64,000 nucleotides of DNA from Budorcas taxicolor (taxonomy: Eukaryota; Chordata; Mammalia; Artiodactyla; Bovidae): positions 133,441,170-133,505,169 of the forward strand of contig NC_068910.1 of NCBI RefSeq assembly GCF_023091745.1, read 5' to 3'. The position numbers and the translations under genes were made by a program. The notes below the pieces were generated by a model, which made no database searches, was not told where the DNA came from, and saw nothing but the letters and a program-made list of their open reading frames with translations. Below are positions 1 through 11,222 of the stretch, piece by piece (position 1 is the first letter of the stretch; each line of letters opens with the position of its first letter).

Positions 1-1950
1 TGCCTTGCCAGGGCCTCTGGTTTTGGGTGAGCACACAGTCCTGTTGGCAAATGATGTGTTTATGATACTGGTCCCCAGAGAGTGATGTATTGGCTATAAC
101 ATGAACAGAATCAAATGAATCACTGTAGGATGCATGGGAAGAACAGGGGGAGGAAAGAAATGAGAATAAAAAAGTGAAGTTCAATGAGAGGTAGGTGATA
201 GCCATTCTGATAGTCCTATCAGAAGTGACAAACACTTGAAATTCAGAAAACTTTAAATGTCTCCTCAGTCTAACTTTCTGCCTACTCATTCCTTCTCTAA
301 ATATTTGAATGTCTACTGTAGGCAAGATAATGTGCCAGGTCCCATGGGGTCTCAGACATTCAAATATGGTTCCCATACTCAAGTTTACAAAATAATCCTT
401 CTCTGAGCATCTTTCTAGCCTGACCTGCTGTAACAGAAGTGATTCTACAAGTGTCTTGTTGCTCAATGAAGGAATAATACTTGAATGGGTGAAAGCCAGA
501 CAAGAAAAAACAGACATGATTTTTAAAGATGGAATATTACTATGGAAATGCTCCCAAAGTGCAATTTGCGAGGTTTTGTTTAAACCAAAAACTCAAGAAA
601 AGTACTTCTCTGACTTGGTATCAGAAGTTATTGGGTATCATTTTGGATGCCCTATACTGCTATTCTCTCTCTTTAATAATATATTTCTCTTAAGATATTT
701 ATGGGGTTTTTTTTATCAATAGTATCTAGAAGAGTCTTTTTGAAGTTTTAAATGCACTGTGTCCTGTCTTCCACTTCACATTTTTCTGAACATACATATC
801 CTGTGCTCTAAGTAGGCTACAGACTCATCTGCCTCCTTATCTTTGCTCACACTATTCTCACTGCCTAAGATAGACTGTGAGCCCTTTGCACACACTGCAC
901 ACGGGCACACATAGACACCCTTCGAAGTCTTCCTGTCCTTAAACGGTCACAGTCATGTGTTGCTTCCTACGGGAATCCTTGCCTTTCTCTTTGTGTGCAG
1001 TATGCTTTTTCTCTTTTGGCATTTGCAACCTCCTGCCTTTTGACAGGTTACAAATGCCATACTGTTCCTTTTGTGAGCTCCTCAGGAGGTTGACTCATGG
1101 TTTGCCTGGTTCATTTTTTACATGTTACAGTGTCTGGTGCCAATCTGCATTTTCCTCTCATCCTACATTCCTCATATTCCTATTTCTAGCCAGTTTCTAG
1201 GCTTTGATTTATAGTTGGACATACCCCAAATTTTACACCCTACCCCCATTTCCAATATCATGCCTGATGAGCCTGTACATTAGTTAGGGAGGCCAATGCA
1301 AGGCAGAAAACCAGTCCAGCAGGAGTTCCTGGAGCTTGGCCTAGAGGTAGGGAGAGAGGGCAGCAAACTCTCCTGATGGTTCCCTACGCATTCCAGAAAG
1401 CATCATCTTTGTAGCTTTTTCCCTCCCATCAGAAGAGTTTCCCTAAATGCTATACTTAGAGACCATTTACTTTAGGCCCTCCTTCTATCAGAGATTAAAC
1501 CCCCAATAAAGACAGCCCTGTTATCCATTATTGTAAAGAGAGCACAGAAAATTCAAGTACCAGAAAGGCCCACACATTGACATGATCCAGCATTTCCTAC
1601 ACCAGACATGGGAGCTGTGAGGCTGTGATGACTGGTACCCTGTTGATTACTAAGCTTGGTTGGCTGACCCAGCCACTGGACACCGCCCCTTCCTTAGTCT
1701 CCACATGAAGCCTTCCTGGAACTCGGCATCTTGTCAGAGAGGGAAGCCAGTCAAGTGCCTTATTGCCTGAGCTCTCCTGCCAAAGCCCCAGATAAGCTCA
1801 AAATGTTCATTTGCCCAAATAAGGTCAGGCTGCCAGCTGTTTTGCCCATTTTCCTTGAACAAGTCCTGATATAAACACACAGCTTTAGGGAAGAGGCAAA
1901 TGAGTGAGAAAATTGCCACCTTCTGGGATAGCTGGAGGAAAATGGAATGA

Positions 1951-1971
1951 TTTATTATTATTATTATTATT
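1951..1971. repeat. (TTA)n microsatellite
   Basis: About seven consecutive TTA units, directly visible. Confidence 0.95.
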
Positions 1972-2089
1972 CCCTTTTCTTCACCTTCCTTCATGGCCCA
2001 TAACAAGTCCTACCTTGTCTAGGTTTAAAATGTTTCTTGTAATTCTTCTGATGCTCTGTGCTCACTAACCTTCGTTTATGGCAAGCCCC

Positions 2090-2660
2090 CGCATTACACA
2101 CCTGTAGATATAGATGTATGTAAAGGTACAGTTTGTTTTAGTACCTTCACAGACATGTGCAGCCATCCTCACAGCCAATTTTAGAGCATTTTCATCACCT
2201 CATAAGGCAACCCCACACCCTTTAGCCATCACCCTCCACCTTATCCTCCCTACCCCTCTGGCTCTGAGCAACTGACAGTCTATTTTCTATCTCTATAGAT
2301 TCCCTCTTCTGGACACTTCATTTAGAAATGGAGTGATGTGTGTTCTTTTGTGGCTGACTTCCTTCACTTAGCATAAAGCTTTCAAGGTTCATCTGTGTTG
2401 TGGCATGTCTCAGTATTTCATTCTGTTTAATGGCCAAAAATATACTCTATTGTATGACTGTAATACATTTTTTTTTTCACTCATCAGTTGATGGACATTT
2501 GGGTTATGCCTACCTTTTCACTACTCTTAATAAAATAATACTACTATGAATATTTTGCAGCAATTTTTTATAGACATATTTTTTTATTTCCCTTGGGTAT
2601 ATACCTAGGAATGGAATTGTTGGATTGATGGTAATTCTATTTTTACACACTTAGACTTCT
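2090..2660 (-). repeat. Old L1 (L1M-type) 3' fragment, antisense
   Basis: Read on the + strand, this resembles the reverse complement of mammalian L1 3' ends. Hallmarks are 'cacttagcataa' followed by 'tcaaggttcatc', then 'catcagttgatggacatttg' and 'cttgggtatatacctagga'. It is diverged and contains no open frame. Subfamily is not assigned. Confidence 0.75.
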
Positions 2661-3125
2661 GCAGTAATCTCTGGACTGGTCTCTGTGTCTATTTCCCAAT
2701 CTCTACTCTCTGTGTTGCTATTAGGCTTATATGAGTCTTTCTGAAATACTATTTTCACCATGTTTTTCTTCTATATAAGATCTGTGAAACTTTACCCTTG
2801 AAAAACTCACTATCAAACCCTAATTCATTCTTTTAGCTCTCCACCATCAATGACCTATGTACATCTTGCTTATCTAACTGTATTTTCACTTTTTCCAGAA
2901 TCTAGGTGTGATCCTCTCTACTGCTCAGGCACTCATTATCATTTAAAGACACAATGATTATTTCCTATGTGTTTTGGTTTTATCTTCTCCCCTTCCAAGA
3001 ATAGTTTCTAATCATTTTGTACCTTTTCCTTTTCTCCTCTGTCCTTAACCCTGCTCACCTCCTCCCAGAACACATACGTGCACATGTCCCACTGTGTCTA
3101 ACAGTGTCCATTTTTATCCCTGTAG

Positions 3126-3218
3126 GAGATACAGCAGCGGCATGGTCTGGCCAACTCCATTTCTTCCTACCTAATTAAGCCTGTCCAGAGGATTACCAAG
3201 TACCAGCTGCTCCTGAAG
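3126..3218 (+). CDS. KALRN: KALRN exon (about exon 27): DH (RhoGEF) domain core
   Basis: A 93-bp, 31-codon exon in phase 0 at both ends. It encodes EIQQRHGLANSISSYLIKPV followed by QRITKYQLLLK. The LIKPVQRITKYQLLL segment is the most conserved helix of Dbl-homology domains (conserved region 3) and contributes directly to Rho-GTPase binding and nucleotide exchange. The acceptor is a T/C-rich tract ending ccctgtag and the donor is AAG|gtacct. The preceding DH exon is not in the window, since no frame in 1-3125 matches it. The codons join in frame to the exon at 8698, giving LLLK-ELLTCC as in kalirin and TRIO. The exon itself does not separate the two paralogues well; the downstream exons do. 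Confidence 0.97.
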
Positions 3219-4466
3219 GTACCTCCCCTCCTCTCTATGTCACCCTGACCATACTGCCAACCAGGTCCAGGGAATCCTAGCTTTGCCCAGGCATGGGAAA
3301 GCTTCTACCTGAAGACCTTTCCTCTGCCTAGAGCAGAACTTCAGCAATGAGCCCACGCTGCCATTGCTGGCTCCAGACTGCATGTTCTATCCCATGAAAT
3401 CCCACATGCTTATTTTGGGGGAAGGAGGAGAAATGGAAGCAGGGATGGATTGTGATTGTTTTCATATACACCCACCACTGCACAGCTCTTAGTGACTGCC
3501 ACCTCAGACAGTGGTGGGTACACAGAAACTCTCCCGTCCTTCCCTTCTGGGCAGATCCCTCCTGGTGGCCCTTCTTGGTAGGATCCAGGATCAAGGTCTT
3601 AGGGGCAGTGCCAGCATGGGCAGCACCTATCATTGCCTTAATGTCTGTGTTTGTCTAGGCTAGGAGATTTTAAAGAGGAAATAGTTTGAAAGTACATACA
3701 AAGACACAATGACAACTCTGTATCTGTAGGCTCCTACGTGTTACGGGTTCTTCTGGAGCCAACCAGGAGATATGTTTTTTCTCCCAACCCTTTTCTTTAA
3801 GAGTCAAATCATCAAATTATATAAAATACTATGTGATTTGAGCTGATTCTTCTCAGAGAATACACTAACAGTCTGAAAATGTGACATTTCTCAAAGAAAA
3901 CCTGGGAAGTCGATATCATAGGCAGTTATAAAACTGTATCTGCATTAACTCTTAATGTGTAAGGGTTGAGTTTTCCCTAACTTTGACTATATTGCTGGTC
4001 ACTTCTCAAATGCAAAAAAAAAGAATAGTGAGAAGCATGTCGTAAGTAGTATAGTTCTAGAGAAACTCTGATGAAATTCAGTCCTATGAGATGCTTGCTG
4101 AACCTCACATTTCCTAGCTGCTTCAGTAAACCTGAGAACCCATCTAGTTCCAATCTAGATTCTAGTCATGTTGAAGTGTGCCCACCTTTCCTGTCTGTGG
4201 GGTCCTACTGACTTAGCATTTGTAGTTCTGTGATGAGAAGAGTGGGGGCAGCAGTGAGCCACACCCCGACCTCTTCTCCCTTCTGGGTTAGGGCCGGGTC
4301 CTACATCATCCTTATTTTTCAGCCCCGTCCTTCAAACCTTCACCTTCCTCAACTCCAGGACTTCACTTCCAGGCACTCCAGTCTGCCAACCCTGCAGAAA
4401 ATGACTTAGAGAATCACCACAGGGCATCCATGCCTTTGGCCTTTGTTGAGGACTAGTGTCAGAAAT

Positions 4467-4742
4467 CGGAGAAGGCAATGGCACCCCACTCCAGTACTCT
4501 TGCCTGGAAAATCCCATGGACGGAGAAGCCTGGAAGGCTGCAGTTCATGGGGTCGCTGAGAGTTAGACACAGCTCAGTGACTTCACTTTCACTTTCATGC
4601 ATTGGAGAAGGAAATGGCAACCCACTCCAGTGTTCTTGCCTGGAGAATCCCAGGGGTGGCGGAGCCTGGTGGGCTGCCATGTATGGGGTCGCACAGAGTC
4701 AGACACGACTGAAGTAACTTAGCAGCAGCAGTGGCAGCAGCA
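4467..4742 (+). mobile_element. Bov-A2 SINE (two Bov-A monomers)
   Basis: Two similar halves each begin 'ggagaaggcaatggc' or 'ggagaaggaaatggc' and continue through 'ccactccagt', 'tcttgcctgga' and a 'gggtcgc' block. They are joined by the typical 'ttcactttcactttc' linker and end in an AGC-rich tail. Near-perfect target-site duplications, gtg[t/g]cagaaat, lie at 4456-4466 and 4743-4753, so the insertion is complete. Confidence 0.93.
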
Positions 4743-4799
4743 GTGGCAGAAATAACTATGTGCAGACCATCACAGCTATTTAGGTAGAACTTTGAAGAT

Positions 4800-4839
4800 G
4801 CCATTCTGTTTTTGAAGTTGCCATTCTGTTTTTGAAGTT
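4800..4839. repeat. Perfect 20-bp tandem duplication
   Basis: The unit gccattctgtttttgaagtt occurs at 4800-4819 and again, identically, at 4820-4839. It lies about 45 bp beyond the Bov-A2 insertion but is not its target-site duplication. Confidence 0.97.
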
Positions 4840-4919
4840 TCTTATATAAAGACTGAGAAAAATTCTCCTAAGATCTCAGAGTAGGGCATGGGTATTCTTT
4901 CCTGAAAAATTGGTGTGCC

Positions 4920-5418
4920 AGTCAGTTAGTCAGTTCAGTCGCTCCGTCATGTCCGACTCTTTGCATCCCCATGGACTGCAGCACGCCAGGCCTCCCTGTC
5001 CATCACCAACCCCTGGAGTTTACTCAAACTCATGTCCATTGAGTCGGTGATGCTATCTAACCATCTCGTCCTCAGTCATCCCCTTCTCCTCCTGCCTTCA
5101 GTCTTTCGCAGCATCAGGGTCTTTTCCAATGAGTCAGTTCTTTGCATTATGTGGCCAAAGTATTGGAGCTTCAGCATCAGTCCTTCCCATGTACACCCAG
5201 GGCTGATCTCCTTTAGGATGGACTGGTTGGATCTCCTTGCTGTCCAAGGGACTCTCAAGAGTCTTCTCCAACACCACAGTTCAAAAGCATCAATTCTTTG
5301 GTGCTCAGCTTTCTTTATAGTCCAACTCACACATCCATACATGGCTAGTGGAAAAACCATAGCTTTGACTAGATGGACCTTGTTTGGCAAAGTAATGTCT
5401 CTGCTCTTTAATCACAAG
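4920..5418 (-). mobile_element. BovB LINE 3' fragment, antisense
   Basis: The + strand shows the reverse complement of the BovB tail (cagttcagtcgctc, then ccatggactgcagca) and of the end of its reverse-transcriptase ORF. On the minus strand a frame contains AMVFPLAMYGCVSWTIKKAE and WCWRRLLRVPWTARRSNQSI, typical of the BovB ORF2 C-terminus. It is 5'-truncated near 5418 and not intact. Confidence 0.93.
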
Positions 5419-5600
5419 AACTTGAGGTCCTTCTTTGTCAGATAGTGTCTAGTTTGATGGTTACTTACAGGAGTTTCTCCTTACCCCAGAGGTGGAGAAC
5501 AATCTTCTATCTTGGATTCTGACAAAACATTTGAGTAAGCATAATGAATGGGCTGTTGGATGGAGCAGGGTTATAGATTTAAATGAAAAGTACTGTAATG

Positions 5601-5800
5601 TTGGGCTTCCTAGGTGGCTCAGTGGTCAAGAATCTGCCTGTCAATGTAGGAGACCCAGGCTTGATCCCTAGGTCCCCTGGAGGAAGAAATGACAACCCAC
5701 TCCATTACTCTTGCCTGGGAAATTCCAAGGACAGAGGAACCTGGCGGGCTACAGTCCATGGGGTCACAAAAGAGTCAGAGACAACTTAGCAACTAAATAG
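5601..5800 (+). mobile_element. Bov-tA SINE
   Basis: A tRNA-Glu-like head (gggcttcctaggtggctcag, with a 'cttgatccctagg' B-box-like region) is fused to a Bov-A body (ccactccattactcttgcct, then ctacagtccatggggtcaca). It ends in an A-rich tail with caacaataacaa. This is the standard ruminant Bov-tA architecture. Confidence 0.92.
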
Positions 5801-7771
5801 CAACAATAACAACTGTATATAATTATCCTCTCCTTTCCTAGCCCACATGATGTATGACTCTTCTAAATGATTATTATTATGCAAGAAGATCTGTGTGTTG
5901 TGTGGTTTTCAAACTTAAGTTATTTCCAAAGCTCTTTCAGGAATTGATGGGGTTGTGAATTTTTAAAAAATAAAATAAAACTGACTCACCCATCCACACT
6001 GCCAGGGTCTCCAGTCAATTAGGCCCCAGTTCTCAGAGAAATATAGGTTTTCACCCCTCCCTGTTAATCCCCGAGGCTGAAGTTCCTAGGATGAATTTTG
6101 TGCCTTGGGCCAGGGAGAGATGTGGAGGATGGATAGGCTGCCCTGTGTTTTGCTTTAGGCAGATGGAAGGGTGGGCTCTGGGCTTTCACTCTGTGATTAG
6201 CTGTTTTAGAAAGAGAGGACTATGCAGGTAACTGAGAAAGAAGACAGTAAAGTAGGGGGAATTTGTTGTAGACGTGTTTTAAAGTTATTTGGGGAAGAAA
6301 AGACTTAGTAAGATAATTTTGACCTCTTTCAAATGTGCTTGTAGCCGAATGCTTGCTGAGTAAAAGAAAAATAGTTTGCTGAGCTTTTACTATAAATAAA
6401 TAATATGGGATTTATTTTCTCATTAAAGTCAGCTTTATTCCAAGTAAACTGATATTTAATTATCAGTATCCTCTGGAGTTCCTCCCTTTAGGTGTTGCAT
6501 AAAAGTGAAAGTCAGAGTGTTCAATATTCTCTGTGTAAATCTGCTACAGCTGTCCTTTTCAGTCTAAATTAAATGTGGAGCTTTCTCCGTTTTATAAACT
6601 ATAGCAGAGATCTGAGGAGAACTCATTGGTTTTGCTGGTTGGTTGGTGGACATGCCAAATTGCTTTGGGAGGTTAAAGTAATTGGTGTTTTCTGTTACAA
6701 ACTGTAGCATATTTCTTATTTCTCTCATGTTTCTGCCTAGAAATGCCTCTGATGATGTATGAGAACAGGTTGGGAGGGTTAAAATTAGGTAAGGGAAGAG
6801 AACTTAAGGTTGGCAGAAGTAAGTGCAACTTTCTGGACAATGACGCTGTTAAACTGACTGGAACCAAAGACAGAGCCGAGACATGATCTTGTCTGCCTCC
6901 CAAGCGTCTGCTCTAGGCGGTGTATCTCTTCTTTGGACACTCAGAGCTCCCTTCTTCATGCGGGAATGTATAGAAGATAACACAAAGGCCTGGATTTTCG
7001 TATCAGATGATCACTAATCAGATACCTTACTTTACTAATAATTTCAAAGATACAGATAATCCAAGACAGAGATAAAACACAGAAGTCCAGGACCACCAAA
7101 AGCTCCAAGACCTTTCTTACAACATCAGGATATGCTGTGATCTTGATTAGCATGCACAGTTTCTAAATAATGTATGTTGCATCCTATCACTTACTCTGAA
7201 GAGAGCCATTTCATCATGAATTGTAATCACTTTTTACTTAGTTGTGTATCTTATGTGATACTTTCCAGGGAGCCATTGATTGTAGGTTTGTTTACCATAA
7301 GAAATCATAGGCAGGCCAGACAGACCCTACTGAAAGCACACCGTAAATAAGGAGCCTCCTGCTAGCAGGTACCATTAATTTGCCAGGAGGTCTGTCATTG
7401 ATGTGTTTATGTTGACAAGGTTTGGTCTTGTCAACTTTCTTTCTTTCCTGGAAGTGCATCCCCACCCATCCACCCATTCCCTGCCTTCCCATCCCCAGAA
7501 GGAGAAAGTATGGTTTGTAGATCTGTTGCTTAACGTCTTCCTTTCCAGTGTCAAAGTGAGCAAGATATGATAACCCTGATAGGAAAAGCGAAAGCCAGCA
7601 TCCCTCTGGTTTGAGTGAAATCACTTTGCATGGTCTTTATGGTTACTAAGATAGTTGGAAATTATCTTTTCTCCATCAACCAGATATTATATATCTTCTA
7701 TGGAAAGGGTAAAGACCTAGTCTCCAATGGAGACGTTAAAGAGAGAGCATGGTCCAGGAGGACAGGGGGAA

Positions 7772-7920
7772 GGCAGGTTGGCCTGGTGGATGGAGTATTG
7801 GATTTGGATTCAAGAAATCTGGATTCAAGCCTCTACATGGCCTCCAGTGAGTTCTATAACCTGGGCAAAACCCATGTCCTTCTTGAGCACAGTGTCCTCA
7901 TTTGACAATCCAGGGACTAG
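7772..7920 (+). repeat. MIR-like ancient SINE relic
   Basis: The arrangement 'ttggattcaagaaatctgga', 'agttctataacctgggcaa' and 'tgtcctcatttgacaa' follows the MIR core order (tRNA-related part, core, 'cctcatctgtaaaa'-like end). It is strongly diverged. Confidence 0.5.
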
Positions 7921-8381
7921 TCCATGATCCTATCTGTTGGCCCTGGGCTCACTTCTAATACATATCATCTAAAAATCTCTTAGGACTCTGAAAAGCTATA
8001 AACCGGTACTTTCCACAATCCCTAGTTGTTCCCAGTGTAGAAGAAATCATTCAGGCGGTAGAGGTGTGTCAATGAAAGTGGTGCTGGAAGTTGGCATGCT
8101 GATGGATGAGTGCTGTGTGTCCTCTTTATGATGGCATAGTACTGCACCTCTGTTTGTATCTTTTGCCAGGGGTATTCCCTGACCTCCAGGTTAGTTGAGT
8201 GATAGAGAATACCCTAGTTGCTCACTTCTAGTGCCAGCCATTTGGGAGTTGGGTTGAGTTAGTTGGATTAGATTGAGCTGAGGACGCTCAGTCTGGGAAA
8301 AGCATGGTGGTTGAATTCTTTGGTGATAACCTCTCTACCCCAGAGGGGTTCCCAGAGGGGACCATTACGGATAATGAAGCT

Positions 8382-8592
8382 AGCTTCCCTGGTGGCTCAG
8401 ACAGTAAAGAATCTGCGTGCACTGTGGGAGACCTGTGTTCAATCCCTGGGTTGGGAAGATCCCCTGGAGGAGGGCATGGCAACCCACTCTAGTATCCTTG
8501 CCTGGAGAATCCCCATGTACAGAGGAGCATGGTGGGCTACAGTCCATGGGGTCACAAGGAGTTGGACAGAACTGAGTGACTAAGCACAGCAC
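8382..8592 (+). mobile_element. Bov-tA SINE, 105 bp upstream of an exon
   Basis: It starts 'agcttccctggtggctcaga' (tRNA-Glu head) and continues through 'ttcaatccctgggttgggaa', 'cttgcctggagaatccc' and 'gtccatggggtcacaaggag'. It ends about 105 bp before the exon at 8698, placing it close to, but outside, that exon's polypyrimidine tract. Confidence 0.92.
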
Positions 8593-8697
8593 ATAATTCC
8601 TTGAGGAACTGGTATATAATTGCCTTGAGGGGTTAGCTAGTGGGAGGCTGGGGAAGCTGGGGGAAACTGTTCTAACTGTGTCTGGACCTTTTCACAG

Positions 8698-8809
8698 GAA
8701 CTTTTAACTTGCTGTGAAGAAGGAAAAGGGGAGCTCAAGGAAGGCCTGGAGGTGATGCTTAGTGTCCCAAAGAGAGCCAACGACGCCATGCACGTCAGCA
8801 TGCTGGAAG
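8698..8809 (+). CDS. KALRN: KALRN exon (about exon 28): end of DH domain
   Basis: A 112-bp exon, phase 0 in and phase 1 out. It encodes ELLTCCEEGKGELKEGLEVM followed by LSVPKRANDAMHVSMLE plus the first base of a glycine codon. This is the long C-terminal helix of the DH domain that runs into the PH domain. KRANDAMHVSMLEGFDEN is a kalirin/TRIO family signature. The acceptor is ccttttcacag and the donor is GAAG|gtagct, slightly weaker than consensus at +4. It joins the exon at 10603 to restore the GGG glycine codon and so the frame. Confidence 0.97.
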
Positions 8810-9225
8810 GTAGCTGTGCGCTCAGCCTCCCGGGGAGCCTCCTTTCCTAAAGCTGTGGAACTGGCGTCATGGGGGGGGATGTGGTGTGAAGTCAAACAGA
8901 GCACCAGGCTGGAAGAGAAGAGAAATGGCAAGTTGTTCCATAGGCCCTGGGGAAGTGTGAGAGGAGATCCACAGGGGCCAGCTCAGCTATCACCTGCCTA
9001 CAGGTAGCCCCAGGCCTGTGTCGCATCAGGTATGTGGACAGCTTGCTGCCTGAGAGGCAGAGTAGGACAAGCCATCATCATCCTTACTGTAAAGGTGTGA
9101 AAACCCTGACCCATAGCAGCCCTGTTCATCTGCATAGTATCTGCCTCACACTTGTCATCGTAATAAGCAGAAACCAGCACATACACACACACTGTCTTTA
9201 GCCTTGTCCTTCTCTCTTTTTCGTT

Positions 9226-9350
9226 CTTTTAAAATGCATATAACATGAAGTTTACCACCTTAACCATTTTTAGGTGTGCAGTTCAGTGGCATTAAGCACA
9301 TGCGTGTCAGTGTGCAACTACCCTCAGCCGCTCGTAGCAGGGGAGTCAAG
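9226..9350 (-). repeat. Old L1 3' UTR fragment, antisense
   Basis: The motif order 'tttaccaccttaaccatttt', 'gtgcagttcagtggcattaa' and 'caactaccctcagc' matches the reverse complement of L1M-type 3' ends. Short and diverged. Confidence 0.65.
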
Positions 9351-9904
9351 TCCAGCCAGATATAACTGATGGGACTTTGTCAAAGCTCCTTCAGTCCGCT
9401 GGAACCATGTTCTAGGGACCCAGAAACCTGGCAGAGTGAGACAATAAAGTGCTCCCAACACTGCAAAACCCAGCAGATGAGGGCAGAGCAGCCATGGTCA
9501 AAACTATTAGATGAGTTAATATTCCACATCCCAACCTGGGCTGGCAAACAGGTGAGATAAGGCAGGCAAGTCTTCTTTGTTGCACATAGTAACCCTGTGG
9601 GGGTATTCCTCTCTTTGAGACCACTTTTCCTTCCCTGCCCCTTACCCCAACACTGCCAAAGACTTGGTCTGGTTTCAGTATATCCTGGCCACCCTTAACA
9701 CAGGAAGGCCACCTCTTCGTGCAGAGGAGCCATGGTTACCTTCTCCAGACTGAGCCCTGACTATCTGAATCTACTCCTAGTGTCTCGCCTTCTCCACCTC
9801 CTACTCTTCTGTTCACACCTGCTCCCCAGCCCCTCCCCTGCATGTCTGCCTCTCTGAGCACCTTCTCCTCCAGCCTGTCCCTGACCTGTATTCTGGATCC
9901 AGGC

Positions 9905-10095
9905 CCTTCAGGTATGCTCTATGGACCAGCAGCAGCAGCACCTGGGAACTTGTTTAAAAGTGCAAATTCATGGGCTCCACCCCACTCCTACTGAATCGCA
10001 GTCTTTTAGGGATTGAAGAATGGGCAGATACATGTGTTTTCATAATCACTTTAGGTGATTTTTATACACAATGAAGTTCCAGAACCTCTGTTAAA
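9905..10095 (-). repeat. MER5A-like hAT DNA-transposon relic
   Basis: Contains 'cacctgggaacttgtttaaa', 'gggctccaccccactcctac' and 'tgaatcgcagtc', matching MER5A-type non-autonomous hAT elements. The terminal repeats are eroded. Compare the better preserved copy at 45185-45363. Orientation is tentative. Confidence 0.6.
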
Positions 10096-10099
10096 CTGA

Positions 10100-10320
10100 T
10101 ACGAATATTAATTGTTGAAGGCTTGTGCGCCGCATAGTACAGGAGCTATCAAGGGGAAGAGTCCTAGGGACGGAGCGTAAGAAATGAAGTGACAACGAAC
10201 GGAGTGGGGTCGGGGGCACTCAGGCAGGCGGTGTGTGTCGTCAGCCCCATTCGGAGCTCCAGGTCAGCGGCAGCGGGGGCTGTGGAGGGAGAAGAAGAGA
10301 TGGCGTTCGCCTTTGCAGGT
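10100..10320. other. CpG-rich patch upstream of a KALRN exon
   Basis: By eye about 15 CpG dinucleotides fall within about 220 bp (10102-10318), far denser than the surrounding intron. The patch ends about 285 bp before the exon at 10603. Size and composition are marginal for a CpG island, and no promoter element was identified. Confidence 0.5.
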
Positions 10321-10602
10321 GTCCCCGGCTGGCAGAGGGCTGGGGGAGACTGCTCTGGAGCTCTGCAGGAGATTCCCCTGATATTGGTTTGGCAGAGGAG
10401 ACCTGGGGCAGAAAAGGGGTCTAATCCCAGTGCCCTAGAGCTGTCCTCTGAGGTGTGCAGGAGCCACAGGAATCAGCCTGAGAGAAAAGTGCTGTGGGAG
10501 CTGAGGGATCACTCTCAGGCAGCTTGCCTCCAAGACGGGACGAGAGCAAGGTGCCCACATGTGGTGCAGAAACGACACAGACTGGAAACGGGTGTTTTTC
10601 AG

Positions 10603-10793
10603 GGTTCGACGAGAACCTGGACGTGCAGGGGGAGCTGATTTTACAAGATGCCTTTCAAGTGTGGGACCCCAAGTCGCTGATCCGGAAGGGGCGGGAGCGA
10701 CACCTATTCCTCTTTGAGATCTCCTTGGTTTTCAGCAAGGAGATCAAAGACTCTTCAGGACACACGAAATATGTTTACAAGAACAAGCTACTG
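10603..10793 (+). CDS. KALRN: KALRN exon (about exon 29): first half of PH domain
   Basis: A 191-bp exon, phase 1 in and phase 0 out. After completing the glycine codon it encodes FDENLDVQGELILQDAFQVW, then DPKSLIRKGRERHLFLFEIS, LVFSKEIKDSSGHTKYVYKN and KLL. These are the opening strands of the PH domain that follows the first DH domain; basic residues around IRKGRERH and the alternating RHLFLFEISLVFSK strand are typical. This PH domain cooperates with the DH domain in exchange and membrane binding. The acceptor is gtgtttttcag and the donor CTG|gtaggt. QDAFQVWDPKSLI and YVYKNKLL are the kalirin versions of positions that differ in TRIO. The frame also stays open upstream of the acceptor to an ATG at 10494, with nothing to show it is used. 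Confidence 0.98.
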
Positions 10794-11222
10794 GTAGGTG
10801 GGGCAGGTGGGGTCAGACGAGACTCCCCATTTGCTAGCTCCCTTGGGCAGGAAGGGATCTTGAACACTCTGCTCGTCTCTCCCCTGGTGCCACACCAACA
10901 CCATCCTGGACAAGTGAAAGGCATACTAGTTGGAAAGTGCCCCCTCAGCCCACTTCCGCATCTTAGAGTTCACCTTTCTTCTTCCTGTTGGCTTGGGCGC
11001 CTCCCTCTTCACCCACCCTCCCTGCTACCTGCTCATCAGGCATGTGCCTGTAGGTCCTTTCATCCTGGGTAGAAGAACAGAACATCTGGTCTGTTTAAGT
11101 TTGATTGACAGAGCCCCTCCCTCGGTCCTCTCCTCTCTGTTGCCTTTCCCTTCCCACCCCAGCCCTAAGTCTCCCCACCGCCCTCCCCTTCCCCGCCTCT
11201 CACAGGCATTTCCTGTCTACAG
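10794..11222 (+). other. KALRN: KALRN intron, phase 0 (429 bp)
   Basis: Short, C/T-rich intron with donor gtaggt and acceptor cctgtctacag. No repeats or other features were recognised. Confidence 0.93.

Larger units (their letters stand above)
1..3125 (+). other. KALRN: Intron upstream of the first visible KALRN exon
   Basis: No coding exon was recognised here. Reading frames longer than 60 codons have no kalirin-like or other recognisable protein sequence. The stretch holds an ATT microsatellite (1951-1971) and an old antisense L1 fragment (about 2090-2660). The rest looks like unique intronic sequence. The segment ends in a pyrimidine-rich tract followed by ccctgtag, the acceptor of the exon at 3126. 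Confidence 0.8.
3219..8697 (+). other. KALRN: KALRN intron, phase 0
   Basis: About 5.5 kb between the two DH-domain exons. It holds a Bov-A2 SINE, an antisense BovB 3' end, two Bov-tA SINEs and a MIR-like relic. Donor gtacct and acceptor ttttcacag are standard. Nothing else coding was recognised. Confidence 0.9.
8810..10602 (+). other. KALRN: KALRN intron, phase 1
   Basis: About 1.8 kb. It contains an old antisense L1 piece (9226-9350), a MER5A relic (9905-10095) and a CpG-rich patch just before the next exon (10100-10320). No other coding exon was seen. Confidence 0.9.

Noticed and set aside
4467..4742. Paired open frames on both strands over the SINE
   Set aside because: They are translations of Bov-A2. 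The same peptides recur at other Bov-A/Bov-tA copies in the window, so they mark the repeat and not a gene.
10189..10638. A 149-codon + strand frame just before the PH exon
   Set aside because: It runs out of frame through the real exon and has no recognisable content. The local CpG richness explains the lack of stops.
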